Under the pieces are notes generated by a model. The model had not been told where the DNA came from. It did not search any database and worked only from the letters and a program-made list of their open reading frames with translations. This document shows positions 47,169 through 56,863 of a stretch of 64,000 nucleotides of DNA, piece by piece. The stretch's first letter is position 1. Each line of letters opens with the position of its first letter. Both the position numbers and the translations under genes were made by a program. Source of the stretch: Prevotella sp. (lineage in GTDB: Bacteria > Bacteroidota > Bacteroidia > Bacteroidales > Bacteroidaceae); contig JAEEPZ010000008.1 of assembly GCA_016285055.1 (NCBI GenBank), positions 1 to 64,000 on the forward strand. Reading direction: 5' to 3'.

Positions 47169-48420
47169 CCGTCAGATTCTGCGCTTGGCATTGCCCAGCA
47201 TCGTGTCGAACATCACGGTGCCGCTGTTGGGGCTGTGCGATGTGGCCATCATGGGCCATGTGGGCGGCGCACGGCATATCGGCGCCATCGCTGTCGGCTC
47301 GATGATCTTCAATGTCATGTACTGGCTGTTCGTCTTCCTGCGGATGAGCACCAGCGGACTGACGGCGCAGGCCTACGGCGCCGGGCGCTGGGACGTGACA
47401 CGGCATGTGCGGCGCCGACACCTGACGATGGCCCTCTGCTTCGGCGCGGCCATCATCGTCTTGCAGGAGCCGTTGCGCATGCTCACCTTCTGGCTGATGC
47501 AGGCCGAGGACGATGTCGCGGCACTCTGCACGCCATATTATTATATATGTATATGGGGCGCGCCCGCCGTGCTGGGCCTCTACGTGGTGACGGGCTGGCT
47601 TGTCGGCATGCAGAACACGCGCCTGCCCATGGTCATTGCCATCGGGCAGAACGTGGTGAACATCGCCACGTCGTTGGTGCTGGTGCTCGTCTTCCACATG
47701 GGCATCGTGGGCGTGGCCATCGGCACCTTGGTGGCGCAGTGGGTGGGGTTTCTGACAGCAATAGTAGCCCCCCTGTCGTCCCCCGAGGGGGACACATTAC
47801 CCTGCAAACAGACAAATGAAGCCCCCTTGGGGGCAGTAGGGGGGGCTTTTTTCCTCCGCACAGTGTGCTTGGTCAGCGTGAACCTTTATTTCACGTCGGC
47901 GGGAGCGGCGCAGGGAGCGCTCATTCTGGCGGCCAACACGCTGCTGATGCAGTTCTTCACCCTCTACAGCTACATGACCGACGGCTTTGCCAACGCTGGC
48001 GAGGCCCTGGCCGGCCGTTACGTGGGAGCAGGCGATGCTGCCATGCTCAGGCTGACCATACGCCACCTGTTCCTCTGGGGCTTCATCATGGCCTTGACCT
48101 TTACCGTCGTCTATGCCCTAGGCGGCACGACGCTGCTGCGCCTGCTGACCACCGACAGCGACGTCGTCCGTATGGCGCAACACTATCTGCCTTGGGCCGT
48201 CGCCATTCCTTTTGCGGGCATGGCAGCCTTCGTGTGGGACGGCATCTTCATTGGCATGACGCGAGCCAAAGGCATGTTGGTGGCCTGTTTCGTGGCAGCC
48301 GTGGTGTTCTTCGCGCTGTGGCTGCTGCTGGCGCCGACGATGCACAACGATGCCCTCTGGCTGGCTTTCATCGCATTTCTGACAATGCGCGGTGTGGTAC
48401 AAACAATAGAAGCAATATGA
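47158..48420 (+). CDS. MATE family efflux transporter with in-frame repeat insertion
   Basis: MTIDRQILRLALPSIVSNITVPLLGLCDVAIMGH; 12-TM type sequence. Confidence 0.92.
   Translation: MTIDRQILRLALPSIVSNITVPLLGLCDVAIMGHVGGARHIGAIAVGSMIFNVMYWLFVFLRMSTSGLTAQAYGAGRWDVTRHVRRRHLTMALCFGAAIIVLQEPLRMLTFWLMQAEDDVAALCTPYYYICIWGAPAVLGLYVVTGWLVGMQNTRLPMVIAIGQNVVNIATSLVLVLVFHMGIVGVAIGTLVAQWVGFLTAIVAPLSSPEGDTLPCKQTNEAPLGAVGGAFFLRTVCLVSVNLYFTSAGAAQGALILAANTLLMQFFTLYSYMTDGFANAGEALAGRYVGAGDAAMLRLTIRHLFLWGFIMALTFTVVYALGGTTLLRLLTTDSDVVRMAQHYLPWAVAIPFAGMAAFVWDGIFIGMTRAKGMLVACFVAAVVFFALWLLLAPTMHNDALWLAFIAFLTMRGVVQTIEAI
47765..47850. repeat. GC-rich palindromic element, copy G3, in frame in the MATE gene
   Basis: tagcccccctgtcgtcccccgagggggac...gacaaatgaagcccccttgggggcagtagggggggctttt. 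Confidence 0.93.
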
Positions 48421-49610
48421 GAACAGCAATCATCGGCGGAGGAGCGGCAGGCTTCTTCCTGGCCATCAACCTGAAGGAGATGATGCCTGCGATGGATGTG
48501 GTCATCATCGAGAGCGCGCAGAAGGTGCTGCGCAAGGTGGCGGTGAGCGGCGGTGGGCGCTGCAACGTGACAAACACCTTCGAGGGCATCCGCGACCTGA
48601 AGGAGGTCTACCCACGCGGCCACCGGCTGTTGGGCCGGCTGTTCCGCACATTCAGTCCGCAAGACACATGGCAGTGGTTCGAGCACCGAGGCGTAAGGCT
48701 GACCGCACAGCCCGACCACTGCGTCTTTCCCATGTCGCAGGATGCACACACCATCATCAACCTCTTCTTGGCCGAGGCACGACGCCTGGGCGTCACTGTC
48801 AAGACTGGATGCCGCATCACAACGCTCGACGAGACAGCCGATTTCGGCAACGTCTGCGTGACCACCGGCGGCCAGCCCCATGCCGAGAACCTGCACTGGT
48901 TAGGGCAGGACATCGTCGAGCCGGTGCCGTCGCTCTTCACGCTCAGCATTGCCGACCCGTCGCTGAACGCCCTCACAGGTACTGTCATTCCCTGCGCCAC
49001 AGCCTTCATCCCCGGCACAAAGCTCCGGGCCGACGGGCCGCTGCTGCTGACGCACTGGGGCATGAGCGGCCCCGCCATTCTGCGGCTGTCGAGCTATGCG
49101 GCACGCCATCTGGCGGAATGTGGCTACCAGTCGCCGCTGATGGTGAACTGGGCAAGCGTCACCGAGGCGGAGGCGACGCAGGCCATCGGCGGCCTTGCGA
49201 AGCAGTGTGCTCAGAAGATGCTCACCACCGTGGCGCCGTTGCAGTTGCCGCAGCGCCTATGGGTCTATCTGTGCGAGAAAGCCCTCGGGCAGCGTGCCCA
49301 TGCGCCGTGGGGCAGCATGAACGCGAAGGAGCAGCGCCGATTAGTCAACGTGCTGGTGGCTGACGAATATCGCACCAGCGGCCGTGCGCCCCACCGCGAC
49401 GAGTTCGTCACCTGCGGCGGCGTGTCACTCTCGGCCGTCAACGCCAACACTTTGGAGAGCCGCACACGTCCCGGCCTCTACTTCGCCGGCGAGGTGCTCG
49501 ACATCGACGGCGTCACGGGCGGCTTCAACTTCCAAGCCGCATGGACCACCGCCTTCACGGTGGCCAGCGCCATCGCAACCAAGGCAGGAGCCGATTTCTT
49601 GTTACCTTGA
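48417..49610 (+). CDS. HI0933/BaiN-like NAD(P)/FAD-dependent oxidoreductase
   Basis: MRTAIIGGGAAGFFLAINLKEM, KVAVSGGGRCNVTN, GLYFAGEVLDIDGVTGGFNFQAAW; ATGA overlap with the MATE gene. Confidence 0.94.
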   Translation: MRTAIIGGGAAGFFLAINLKEMMPAMDVVIIESAQKVLRKVAVSGGGRCNVTNTFEGIRDLKEVYPRGHRLLGRLFRTFSPQDTWQWFEHRGVRLTAQPDHCVFPMSQDAHTIINLFLAEARRLGVTVKTGCRITTLDETADFGNVCVTTGGQPHAENLHWLGQDIVEPVPSLFTLSIADPSLNALTGTVIPCATAFIPGTKLRADGPLLLTHWGMSGPAILRLSSYAARHLAECGYQSPLMVNWASVTEAEATQAIGGLAKQCAQKMLTTVAPLQLPQRLWVYLCEKALGQRAHAPWGSMNAKEQRRLVNVLVADEYRTSGRAPHRDEFVTCGGVSLSAVNANTLESRTRPGLYFAGEVLDIDGVTGGFNFQAAWTTAFTVASAIATKAGADFLLP

Positions 49611-52600
49611 CGACACAACAACCTTCTTATTGCCTGTGATGTAGATGCCCTTGGCGGAATGTAAGGACAGGGCATCGGGGCTGGCGGCGACCCAACGCCC
49701 CAGCAGGTCATAGGCCGCATGGCCGGTGCCGTTCACCTCAGTGCGGGGTGAACGGATGGCTGACTGCAGGTTTGACGTGAAGCGGTAGGTGCCTGAGCCG
49801 AGGCGGAACACATGGCAGCCGTCGGCATAGCCCACATACTCCACGCCCTCGGCCTGAGCGGCGGGCTTCCCGCTCTCATAGACCGGCGTCTGCGCATCGG
49901 CGGCGGGCAGGTGCAGCGTGGCAGTGGCATTGGCGGGAACGGTGCACTCATAGGTCAGGGCATCCTGGCCGTCGGCCTGCCATGCTGAGCGGATGTCGCC
50001 GTAGTAGCTGTGGTGATGGCCTGCGGCATGGGTGATGAGCGGCTGGCCGTCGGGCAGCGTGGTGCGGCGGTCGGGCTGCGGTTGCAGGATGATATGGCGG
50101 AAGCCCGGAGCCTCGGGGTCGTACTCTATGCCGAGCATGTAGCGGTACATCCATTCGCCGACGGCACCGTAGGCATAGTGGTTGAACGAGTTCATGCCGG
50201 GGTCGCCGAAGCCTGTCTCACGGGTATAGCTGTTCCAGCGCTCCCAGATGGTGGTGGCGCCCTGGTCGACGCTGTAGAGCCATGAGGGGCAGTCGCGCTG
50301 CAGCAGCAGGTCGTAGGCAAGGTCGGTCATGCCGAAGCTCGACAGCGTGGTGTTGAGGATGGCCGTGCCGGCAAAGCCCGTGTTGAGCTTGTACTTGTTG
50401 CGGACGATGAGCGTTGAGAGGCGGTTCTTGATGGTGTTCAGCTCGGTGCCCTCCTCTAATAGGTTGAACGCCAAGGCCATCAGATAGGCCGTCTGTGTGT
50501 TCTGCCTGATGGTGGGGCTGATGTAGCGCGAGCGGAACTCGGCCTTGATGTTCTGATAGAGTTGCTCGTACTTCACCGCGTTCTGTGCATAGACATCGTC
50601 CTCGCTCTGGCTGAGACGGCGCGACATGTAGGCCATGAGCTGCGCGTCGAGGGCGTAGTAGGCCACGGCGATGTAGCGTGTGTCGGTGGTGACGAAGGAG
50701 AGCCAGTCGCCCCAGGTCAGTCCGCCGCCGTTGTACTTGTAGCCGTCGAACACCTGTGTGGCGAGGTAGTCCATGTAGCGCTCCATCGACTCATAGTTCT
50801 GTCGCAGCGCCTCGATGTTGCCCGTCATCACATAGATGTTGTAGGGCACGAGGATGCCGGCATCGGCCCAAACGCACTGGCCGAAGGGCGTGCCCCAGCA
50901 CTCGGGGGCCACGCCGGGATAGGCGCCTTCAGCGTTCTGGCCGTCGCGCATGTCCTGCATCCACTTCAGGTAGAACGAGCACATGTTGGCATTGAAGAGG
51001 CCGGTGCGCGAAAAAACCTGCGTGTCGGCCGTCCAGCCTAAGCGCTCGTCGCGCTGCGGGCAGTCGGTGGGGATGCTGAGCAGGTTGCCGCGCTGGCCCC
51101 AGGTGATGTTGGAGAACAGCTGGTTGACCAGTTCATTGCTGGTTTTGAGCGAGCCGGCGTCGTCGGTCGACGAGCTGATGGGCTGTGCCACGATGCTGAG
51201 CAGTTCGATGTCGGACGACGGCGTAATCTCACAATAGCGGAAACCGTAGAAGGTGGTCGAGGGATGATACTGCTCGCCGTCGGCGTCGCCACGCAGGGTG
51301 TAGTGGAGCGACGCCTTGGCCGAGCGGAGATTGGCCAGATAAGGTGTGCCGCCGGGCCCGTCGTTGCCGCGGCTGCGCGAGCCGTCGTCGTTGAGCATCT
51401 CGACGAAGCGCATTCTCAGGCTGCAGCCGGCCTGGCCCTTCACCTTGAAGTCCACCCACCCCACGATGTTCTGGCCGAAGTCGAGCAACACGGTCTGCCC
51501 TTTCTTCACGCTGACGGGCTGGGCGCCTTGCAGTGTGCTGACGACATGGGCCATGCCGAAGTCGGTGCCGGTGGCGGTGATGCCATCGTAGACAGTGGCT
51601 GTACGCACCTGCTGCACACGGTCGGCCAGGGTCAGCACGTAGCCGCCGGTGAAGGCATCGACCTGGCCGTGAAAGCTGGTGTTTGCTGCCACGCCGTCCC
51701 ACGTGCTGTCGTCGTAGTCGGCTGCCGTCCAGTCATCGGCCAGACGGGCATCGTAAATCTCGCCGTCGTAGATGTCGCCTAGCTTCAGCGCACCATGCCG
51801 CGACGAGCGCCACGACAGGTCGCTGACGACGATGTCCTGCGTGCCGTCGTCGTAGGTGATGAGCAACTTGGCCATGAAGCCGAGCTCGGTATTGCTGTAG
51901 GCACCGTGCATGACGGCGCCGGCCCACCAGCCAGTGGTGACGAGGGCACACAGCGCGTTGCGACCCTCGCTGAGGAGTGCCGTGACGTCGTGGGTGCTGT
52001 AGAAGACGCGCTTGCGGTAGTCGGTCCAGCCGGGCTTCAGCTCTTCGTAGAGGGTGGTGCCGTCGGGCTGCTGATGGCCCACGCGATGGCCGTTGACGAA
52101 GAGGTCGTAGACACCCAGACCGCTGGTGAAGAGCATGGCGGACTGTACCTTGCGCCCTACGCTGAACGACTTGCGAAACATCGGCATACCCTCGTCGGGT
52201 ATCTGCCACACCAGCACATGGCCTGTCTTGGACCCCACGATGCGCAGCTTGCCGTCGGTGACGGTGCCGCCAGTGAAGCTGTTGCCCACAGAGAAGTCTT
52301 CGGAGAACAGCACCGTGCCGTCGGGCGTCGTCACGCGGATGTCGTCGTAGACGCCTATCTCCTCCTGGCCGTCGCGCTCGCCGTGGTCCTCGCGCATACC
52401 CACGAGGCCAAACTTGAAGTTGCCGGTGCGGTCGTCGACCAACACATTATTTATATACGCACGCGCGCGATGGGCGCCTGTCACCTCAATACGCAAGGCA
52501 AACTCGTCGGTGTTGTTCAGCGCCACCTTGCCGCGCAGGTCGACGTCGGCCAGGCAGGCCGGGTTGCCGTTGGCCCAGACGTGAGGCCGCAGGCGCGGGT

Positions 52601-53162
52601 AGTCGCCTTCGGTGTTCAGCTGCCAGTAGTAGAAATTGGAGGCGTCCTGCATGGCGAAGCAGAGACCGGCAGCGGTGTGCTCGATGCGCACGAGGCCCTC
52701 AACGGTGTAGTCCTTCACCTCTGAGGCGGCCTTGTCGGCGGCTTTGATCCATGTGGCGCCGCTCCAGCCGGCCGACAGCAGGCCTGTCTCGAAGAAGGCC
52801 GTCTCAGCCGATGTGGCCTGATGGCCCTTGTTGTCGCTCACCGTGACACGCCAGTAGTAGCGGGTGGCGGGCTGCAAGGGAATAGTGCTCACGGCGACGT
52901 GAGCCGACTCACTGCTCATGACGATGCCGGAATCGAACACCTTGGTCATGCCCTCGGCATCGGTGAACACCGTCAACTGGTAGGACGTCTGCATCACGCC
53001 GCGCTCGTCGGACTGCAGCTGCCATGAGAACTGTGGCGCCGTGACATCGATGCCGCTCGGATTGCGCAGCGACTGCACGCGCAGGTTATCCACCGTCAGG
53101 GCCAGTGCCGACACATGGCTCACGGCGGCCAGCAGGATACACATGAAAAGTTTTTTGTACAT
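49602..53162 (-). CDS. GH78 family alpha-L-rhamnosidase
   Basis: VDNLRVQSLRNPSGIDVTAPQFSWQL, RVYKSTHDV-type N-terminal domains, SIPTDCPQRDERLGWTADTQVF. Confidence 0.94.
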   Translation of the reverse strand: MYKKLFMCILLAAVSHVSALALTVDNLRVQSLRNPSGIDVTAPQFSWQLQSDERGVMQTSYQLTVFTDAEGMTKVFDSGIVMSSESAHVAVSTIPLQPATRYYWRVTVSDNKGHQATSAETAFFETGLLSAGWSGATWIKAADKAASEVKDYTVEGLVRIEHTAAGLCFAMQDASNFYYWQLNTEGDYPRLRPHVWANGNPACLADVDLRGKVALNNTDEFALRIEVTGAHRARAYINNVLVDDRTGNFKFGLVGMREDHGERDGQEEIGVYDDIRVTTPDGTVLFSEDFSVGNSFTGGTVTDGKLRIVGSKTGHVLVWQIPDEGMPMFRKSFSVGRKVQSAMLFTSGLGVYDLFVNGHRVGHQQPDGTTLYEELKPGWTDYRKRVFYSTHDVTALLSEGRNALCALVTTGWWAGAVMHGAYSNTELGFMAKLLITYDDGTQDIVVSDLSWRSSRHGALKLGDIYDGEIYDARLADDWTAADYDDSTWDGVAANTSFHGQVDAFTGGYVLTLADRVQQVRTATVYDGITATGTDFGMAHVVSTLQGAQPVSVKKGQTVLLDFGQNIVGWVDFKVKGQAGCSLRMRFVEMLNDDGSRSRGNDGPGGTPYLANLRSAKASLHYTLRGDADGEQYHPSTTFYGFRYCEITPSSDIELLSIVAQPISSSTDDAGSLKTSNELVNQLFSNITWGQRGNLLSIPTDCPQRDERLGWTADTQVFSRTGLFNANMCSFYLKWMQDMRDGQNAEGAYPGVAPECWGTPFGQCVWADAGILVPYNIYVMTGNIEALRQNYESMERYMDYLATQVFDGYKYNGGGLTWGDWLSFVTTDTRYIAVAYYALDAQLMAYMSRRLSQSEDDVYAQNAVKYEQLYQNIKAEFRSRYISPTIRQNTQTAYLMALAFNLLEEGTELNTIKNRLSTLIVRNKYKLNTGFAGTAILNTTLSSFGMTDLAYDLLLQRDCPSWLYSVDQGATTIWERWNSYTRETGFGDPGMNSFNHYAYGAVGEWMYRYMLGIEYDPEAPGFRHIILQPQPDRRTTLPDGQPLITHAAGHHHSYYGDIRSAWQADGQDALTYECTVPANATATLHLPAADAQTPVYESGKPAAQAEGVEYVGYADGCHVFRLGSGTYRFTSNLQSAIRSPRTEVNGTGHAAYDLLGRWVAASPDALSLHSAKGIYITGNKKVVVSSR

Positions 53163-53329
53163 GATAGTAGTATAGGATTTAGATTTCATCTGCGAATAGC
53201 TCTGCAAAATTACATTCTTTTTTTGTCTTGACAGGAAAACCACTCACCAAATAACAGCAATTTCAGAGCAAAAAGCCATTTTGTTTAAATAAAGATGATA
53301 CCTATCATCCTTTTTTCAACAGCGGATTT

Positions 53330-53450
53330 TACGACCTGTGCGGATGAAAAGACATCGTTGCGCCGCTATCTGTGTGAGTTGATACCGCGAAGCGGATTGA
53401 GAAAAACCAATAAAAACCAATAAAAACAAGAAAAACAAATTGGTACAATA
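53330..53450. repeat. Dispersed repeat related to 24771-24890 in opposite orientation
   Basis: gacatcgttgcgccgctatctgtgtgagttgataccgcgaagcggattgagaaaaaccaataaaaaccaataaaaacaagaaaaacaaattgg. Confidence 0.88.
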
Positions 53451-53510
53451 GCTTTTCTGTGGATTTCTACCCATGTGAGAATCCTGCATTTTCAAGGCAG
53501 CATGGGTTTT

Positions 53511-53581
53511 AAAAGTTTCCTGCCGAGAAACCATCGGTTTCTCGGCAGGAAACCAAAGGTTTCTCGGCAGGAAACTTTTGC
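53511..53581. repeat. One left arm and two right arms of a perfect palindrome
   Basis: aaaagtttcctgccgagaaacc, then ggtttctcggcaggaaacc, then ggtttctcggcaggaaactttt. Confidence 0.96.
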
Positions 53582-53687
53582 ATAAAAGCCCCAGATGGCA
53601 AAAAGGTACATGCCGTAGGGATGGAGGGACATAGTTATGGCGCGAAACAGGTCAGTTCGTTACCCGAGTTCTGCCTTCGGCACCTGG

Positions 53688-55775
53688 CTATTGCTGCACG
53701 ATGATGCCACCGTTGGGCTGTATCTCCACGCGAGCCTGCTGCTTCTTGTCGAGCTTCAGCGTGGTCAGCACGGGCTGTCCGGTCTTCGGGTCGTCGACGT
53801 AGTATTTCAGCTGGGCCTTGGCGGGGAACATGTCGAGGGTGAGTGTCAGCTTCAGCGGCTCCTTCTGAGCGTTGAGGCCAGCCACGTACCAGTCGTCGCC
53901 ATGACGGCGAGCCAGCACGACATATTGGCCGGGATAGCCGCAGAGGAACCGTGTCTCGTCCCATGTGGTGGGCATCTGCCGCAGCCAGTCCATCTCAAAC
54001 TGCGGCAGCTCCTGCAGGTTGTTGGGCTGCATGGCCACGCACTGTATGGCCGTCTGCATGGTGATGCCCGATGCCATCTCAAAGATGTCGGTGGTGTGCC
54101 GCGGGTGGCGGCTCTTGTTGTCGGGCGACATGTACTTGTTCATGATGATGCCGCCCCAGTCCATGGTGGCCGTGGCATTGCGGCAGAAGGGGTGCATGGT
54201 GAGGTCGAAGGGCTCGCGGATGGCAGCGCCCTCGTTGAAGAAGACGTTCTCGGAGGCCAGCACAGCCTCGGAGGCCACATAGTTGGGGTACATGCGCTCC
54301 CATCCTCGGGGCAGTGTGCAGCCGTGGAAGATGCACTGCAGGCCGTAGCGGTTGGCGTCGAAGAGGATGTCCTCGTAGAGACGCATCGTCTCCTGCTTGT
54401 CGCCGCCGAAGAAGTCCACCTTGATGCCCTTGACGCCTATCGACTGCATCCATGCCATCTCGCGGTCGCGGGCTATGCTGTTGTTCATGCAGTTGCGCGG
54501 TGTCTGCGGGGCATTGTTCTCATGGCCATTACTGTTGTACCAGAGCATCAGGCTGACGCCCTTCGACTGGGCATAGCGTGACAGTTCGGCGATGCGGTCG
54601 CGGCCTATGCGCTCGTCCCACCAGTTGTCGACGAGGCACAGCTCGAAGCCCATGGCCGAGGCGAGGTCGATGAACTTCACCTGGTCGGCGTAGTTGATGC
54701 TGTTGTCCTGCCAGATGAGCCAGCTCCAGGTGTAGCGTCCCGAGGCGTAGTCGATGGTGGGCTCGTAGAGCGGCTCCACCACGTCGTAGGCGATGGTAGT
54801 CTCTACGATGGGCTTCAGCGTAGTGCCGACGGTGACGGTGCGCCAAGGCGTGCTGCCGGGCAGGGCGATGCCGGGGGCCGACGTGCCATTGCCGTTGTTC
54901 TCGCCTGGCATAGGATAGGCTATCTGATAGAAGCCCGGAGCCCCCCCTTCTGCCCCCGAGGGGGCTACATTACTTTGGAAGTCAGAAAGGCGGCTGCCGC
55001 AGTAGGCGCTGCTGACGCCCGTCTCGGAGATGAGCACCCACGCCCCCTCTTCTGCCCCCGAGGGGGCTACATTTGACTTTTTGCGGGTTTTACCTGCATT
55101 TGAAGCCCCCTCGGAGGCCGTAGGGGGGGCTTGTACCTTGAACAGGCAGGGGAAGGTGTAGCCTTTGCCATACTGGCTGCGGGCGGTCATGGGGGCATCG
55201 GCCTTGTATTCCTCCTCGTAGCTGGGCTTGGTGCGCTCCCACCCTACCATCTCTCCACTCTGCGGGGTGAGGAAGGTGGTGGTGCCTTCGGGCAGAGAGA
55301 AGGCGGTGGATTCATCAAGGATGACGGCACTCTTGGGGTTGTCGCCCTTCTGACGGGGAATGAGGTAGCGGAAGGCCACGTCGTTGTTGCTAACGGAGAA
55401 TTCCATTGACATCTGCTGCTGTTTGCTGTTCTCAAAATTGACGGTGAGCAGGGTGGCGACGTAGTGGATATGGCTCTGCTTCACCTGCCGCATCTCGTAG
55501 CACTTGTCTGTCTGCTCCGCCTTCGTGTCGGTGATCTTCAGTCCCTGCGTAAAGTCGCCGAAGTCGGCCTTGAAGCCTAAGGCGGAAGGCAGCAGCATGG
55601 GCTGCCCTTCGAGGGTGATGGTGTAGGTGGCGCGGCCTCCCTCGTCATTGATTGTCACTTGCAGTTTACCGTCGGGCGAAGTCACCGTGGCCTCACGGGC
55701 ACCAACGGCCACAGGCGCTACCGTCAGCAGCAGCGCCATCGTCATTTCTCTCCAATTTTTCATGTTCTTTTGCAT
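53688..55775 (-). CDS. GH97 family glycoside hydrolase with two in-frame repeat insertions
   Basis: TSPDGKLQVTINDEGGRATYTITLEGQPML, WVLISETGVSSAYCGSRL, VDNWWDERIGRDRIAELSRYAQSKGVSLMLWYNSNG, GIKVDFFGGDKQ. Confidence 0.94.
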   Translation of the reverse strand: MQKNMKNWREMTMALLLTVAPVAVGAREATVTSPDGKLQVTINDEGGRATYTITLEGQPMLLPSALGFKADFGDFTQGLKITDTKAEQTDKCYEMRQVKQSHIHYVATLLTVNFENSKQQQMSMEFSVSNNDVAFRYLIPRQKGDNPKSAVILDESTAFSLPEGTTTFLTPQSGEMVGWERTKPSYEEEYKADAPMTARSQYGKGYTFPCLFKVQAPPTASEGASNAGKTRKKSNVAPSGAEEGAWVLISETGVSSAYCGSRLSDFQSNVAPSGAEGGAPGFYQIAYPMPGENNGNGTSAPGIALPGSTPWRTVTVGTTLKPIVETTIAYDVVEPLYEPTIDYASGRYTWSWLIWQDNSINYADQVKFIDLASAMGFELCLVDNWWDERIGRDRIAELSRYAQSKGVSLMLWYNSNGHENNAPQTPRNCMNNSIARDREMAWMQSIGVKGIKVDFFGGDKQETMRLYEDILFDANRYGLQCIFHGCTLPRGWERMYPNYVASEAVLASENVFFNEGAAIREPFDLTMHPFCRNATATMDWGGIIMNKYMSPDNKSRHPRHTTDIFEMASGITMQTAIQCVAMQPNNLQELPQFEMDWLRQMPTTWDETRFLCGYPGQYVVLARRHGDDWYVAGLNAQKEPLKLTLTLDMFPAKAQLKYYVDDPKTGQPVLTTLKLDKKQQARVEIQPNGGIIVQQ
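54938..54978. repeat. GC-rich palindromic element, half copy G4 in GH97
   Basis: agcccccccttctgcccccgagggggctacattactttgg. Confidence 0.88.
55041..55132. repeat. GC-rich palindromic element, copy G5 in GH97
   Basis: gccccctcttctgcccccgagggggctacatttgac...tttgaagccccctcggaggccgtagggggggctt. Confidence 0.93.
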
Positions 55776-55845
55776 ATTTTATCAATTTTGGGGCAAAGTT
55801 AAGAAAAAAATAACAAATCACAATCCATTATTCATAATTATTTCG

Positions 55846-55854
55846 TACCTTTGC
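55846..55854 (+). promoter_or_regulatory. -7 box TACCTTTGC
   Basis: Consensus 29 nt upstream of the CDS at 55883. Confidence 0.55.
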
Positions 55855-55882
55855 GGGCAGTTTTTGCAAAAACATCTTTATT

Positions 55883-56839
55883 ATGCTTGTAAAAGACAAG
55901 AGAGAAAGACGCTACACAGTCTGCATAGCGGCTTTGTTGCTATGCTTTGTAGCCAACATGCCTGTCAAGGCTCAGACCGCCGACGACGACATCTGGAAGG
56001 AGTTCAAGCTGGAGGGCGTGGACTACCAAAAGAAGCGCAGCTACTGTATGCGCATCTATGGCTATTACCGCTATGTGGACGACGGCATTGCCCACATCAA
56101 GGATCGTCAGCATAAGCTCTACCGTGTGCACGAAGGCATCTGCGAACTCGACGTGCGCTACAGCCGCGACGAGGACGACGGAGCCAGGATTATGGTAGGT
56201 CGCGACTTGGTGCACCCCGACATGAATGGCGAAATCATGGACTTCTACGAGCTGAAGCCCTACACCTTCCTCGAGAAGGCCCGCAAGATGCCGAAGGTCT
56301 ATACCATCGATGAGCAGGGCAATACCACACGCGTCTACACCAAGGGCAGGCTGTGTGGCACCATCACGAAGGACGCCCAGCATGAGGAGATGTACATGAA
56401 ATACGATGCGCTGGCACCCGACACGTCGATGAGCATCAACATCCTCCTTGTCAAGGCCAAGCTCTCTAACGTGCAGGCCGACGCCGTCTACCAATTGGAG
56501 GAAGGCATCGACTACGTGCCGCAGGGCAACCTGAAGCGCGTGGTCTTCGACGGCAGCATCGACTTGAACCTGCTGGGCGGCACTGCCCGCGAGGTGTTCA
56601 AAGAGCGTACTGAACTCTATGTAGACAGCGTGGTCTACATGACCAAGGCCCAGTTCCGTGCCGACAAAAGGCTGACAATGGAGGAACGCCGCAAGCAGGC
56701 CGGATATACCGATGCCGACATCGACCGCCTGAAGCAGAAGCTGGGTGTGCCGCCGCTGAGCGACGCAATCAAGCAGCGCATCGAGGACCAGCGTGACTGG
56801 GACGACGAGTATGAGCTGTGGAAAGAATCAAAAAAGTGA
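55883..56839 (+). CDS. Hypothetical secreted protein
   Basis: Signal-like N-terminus ending MPVKAQ; continuous ORF behind a consensus promoter; no recognised family. Confidence 0.75.
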   Translation: MLVKDKRERRYTVCIAALLLCFVANMPVKAQTADDDIWKEFKLEGVDYQKKRSYCMRIYGYYRYVDDGIAHIKDRQHKLYRVHEGICELDVRYSRDEDDGARIMVGRDLVHPDMNGEIMDFYELKPYTFLEKARKMPKVYTIDEQGNTTRVYTKGRLCGTITKDAQHEEMYMKYDALAPDTSMSINILLVKAKLSNVQADAVYQLEEGIDYVPQGNLKRVVFDGSIDLNLLGGTAREVFKERTELYVDSVVYMTKAQFRADKRLTMEERRKQAGYTDADIDRLKQKLGVPPLSDAIKQRIEDQRDWDDEYELWKESKK

Positions 56840-56863
56840 TTATAAAAAAAGAGAAGAAAAAGC

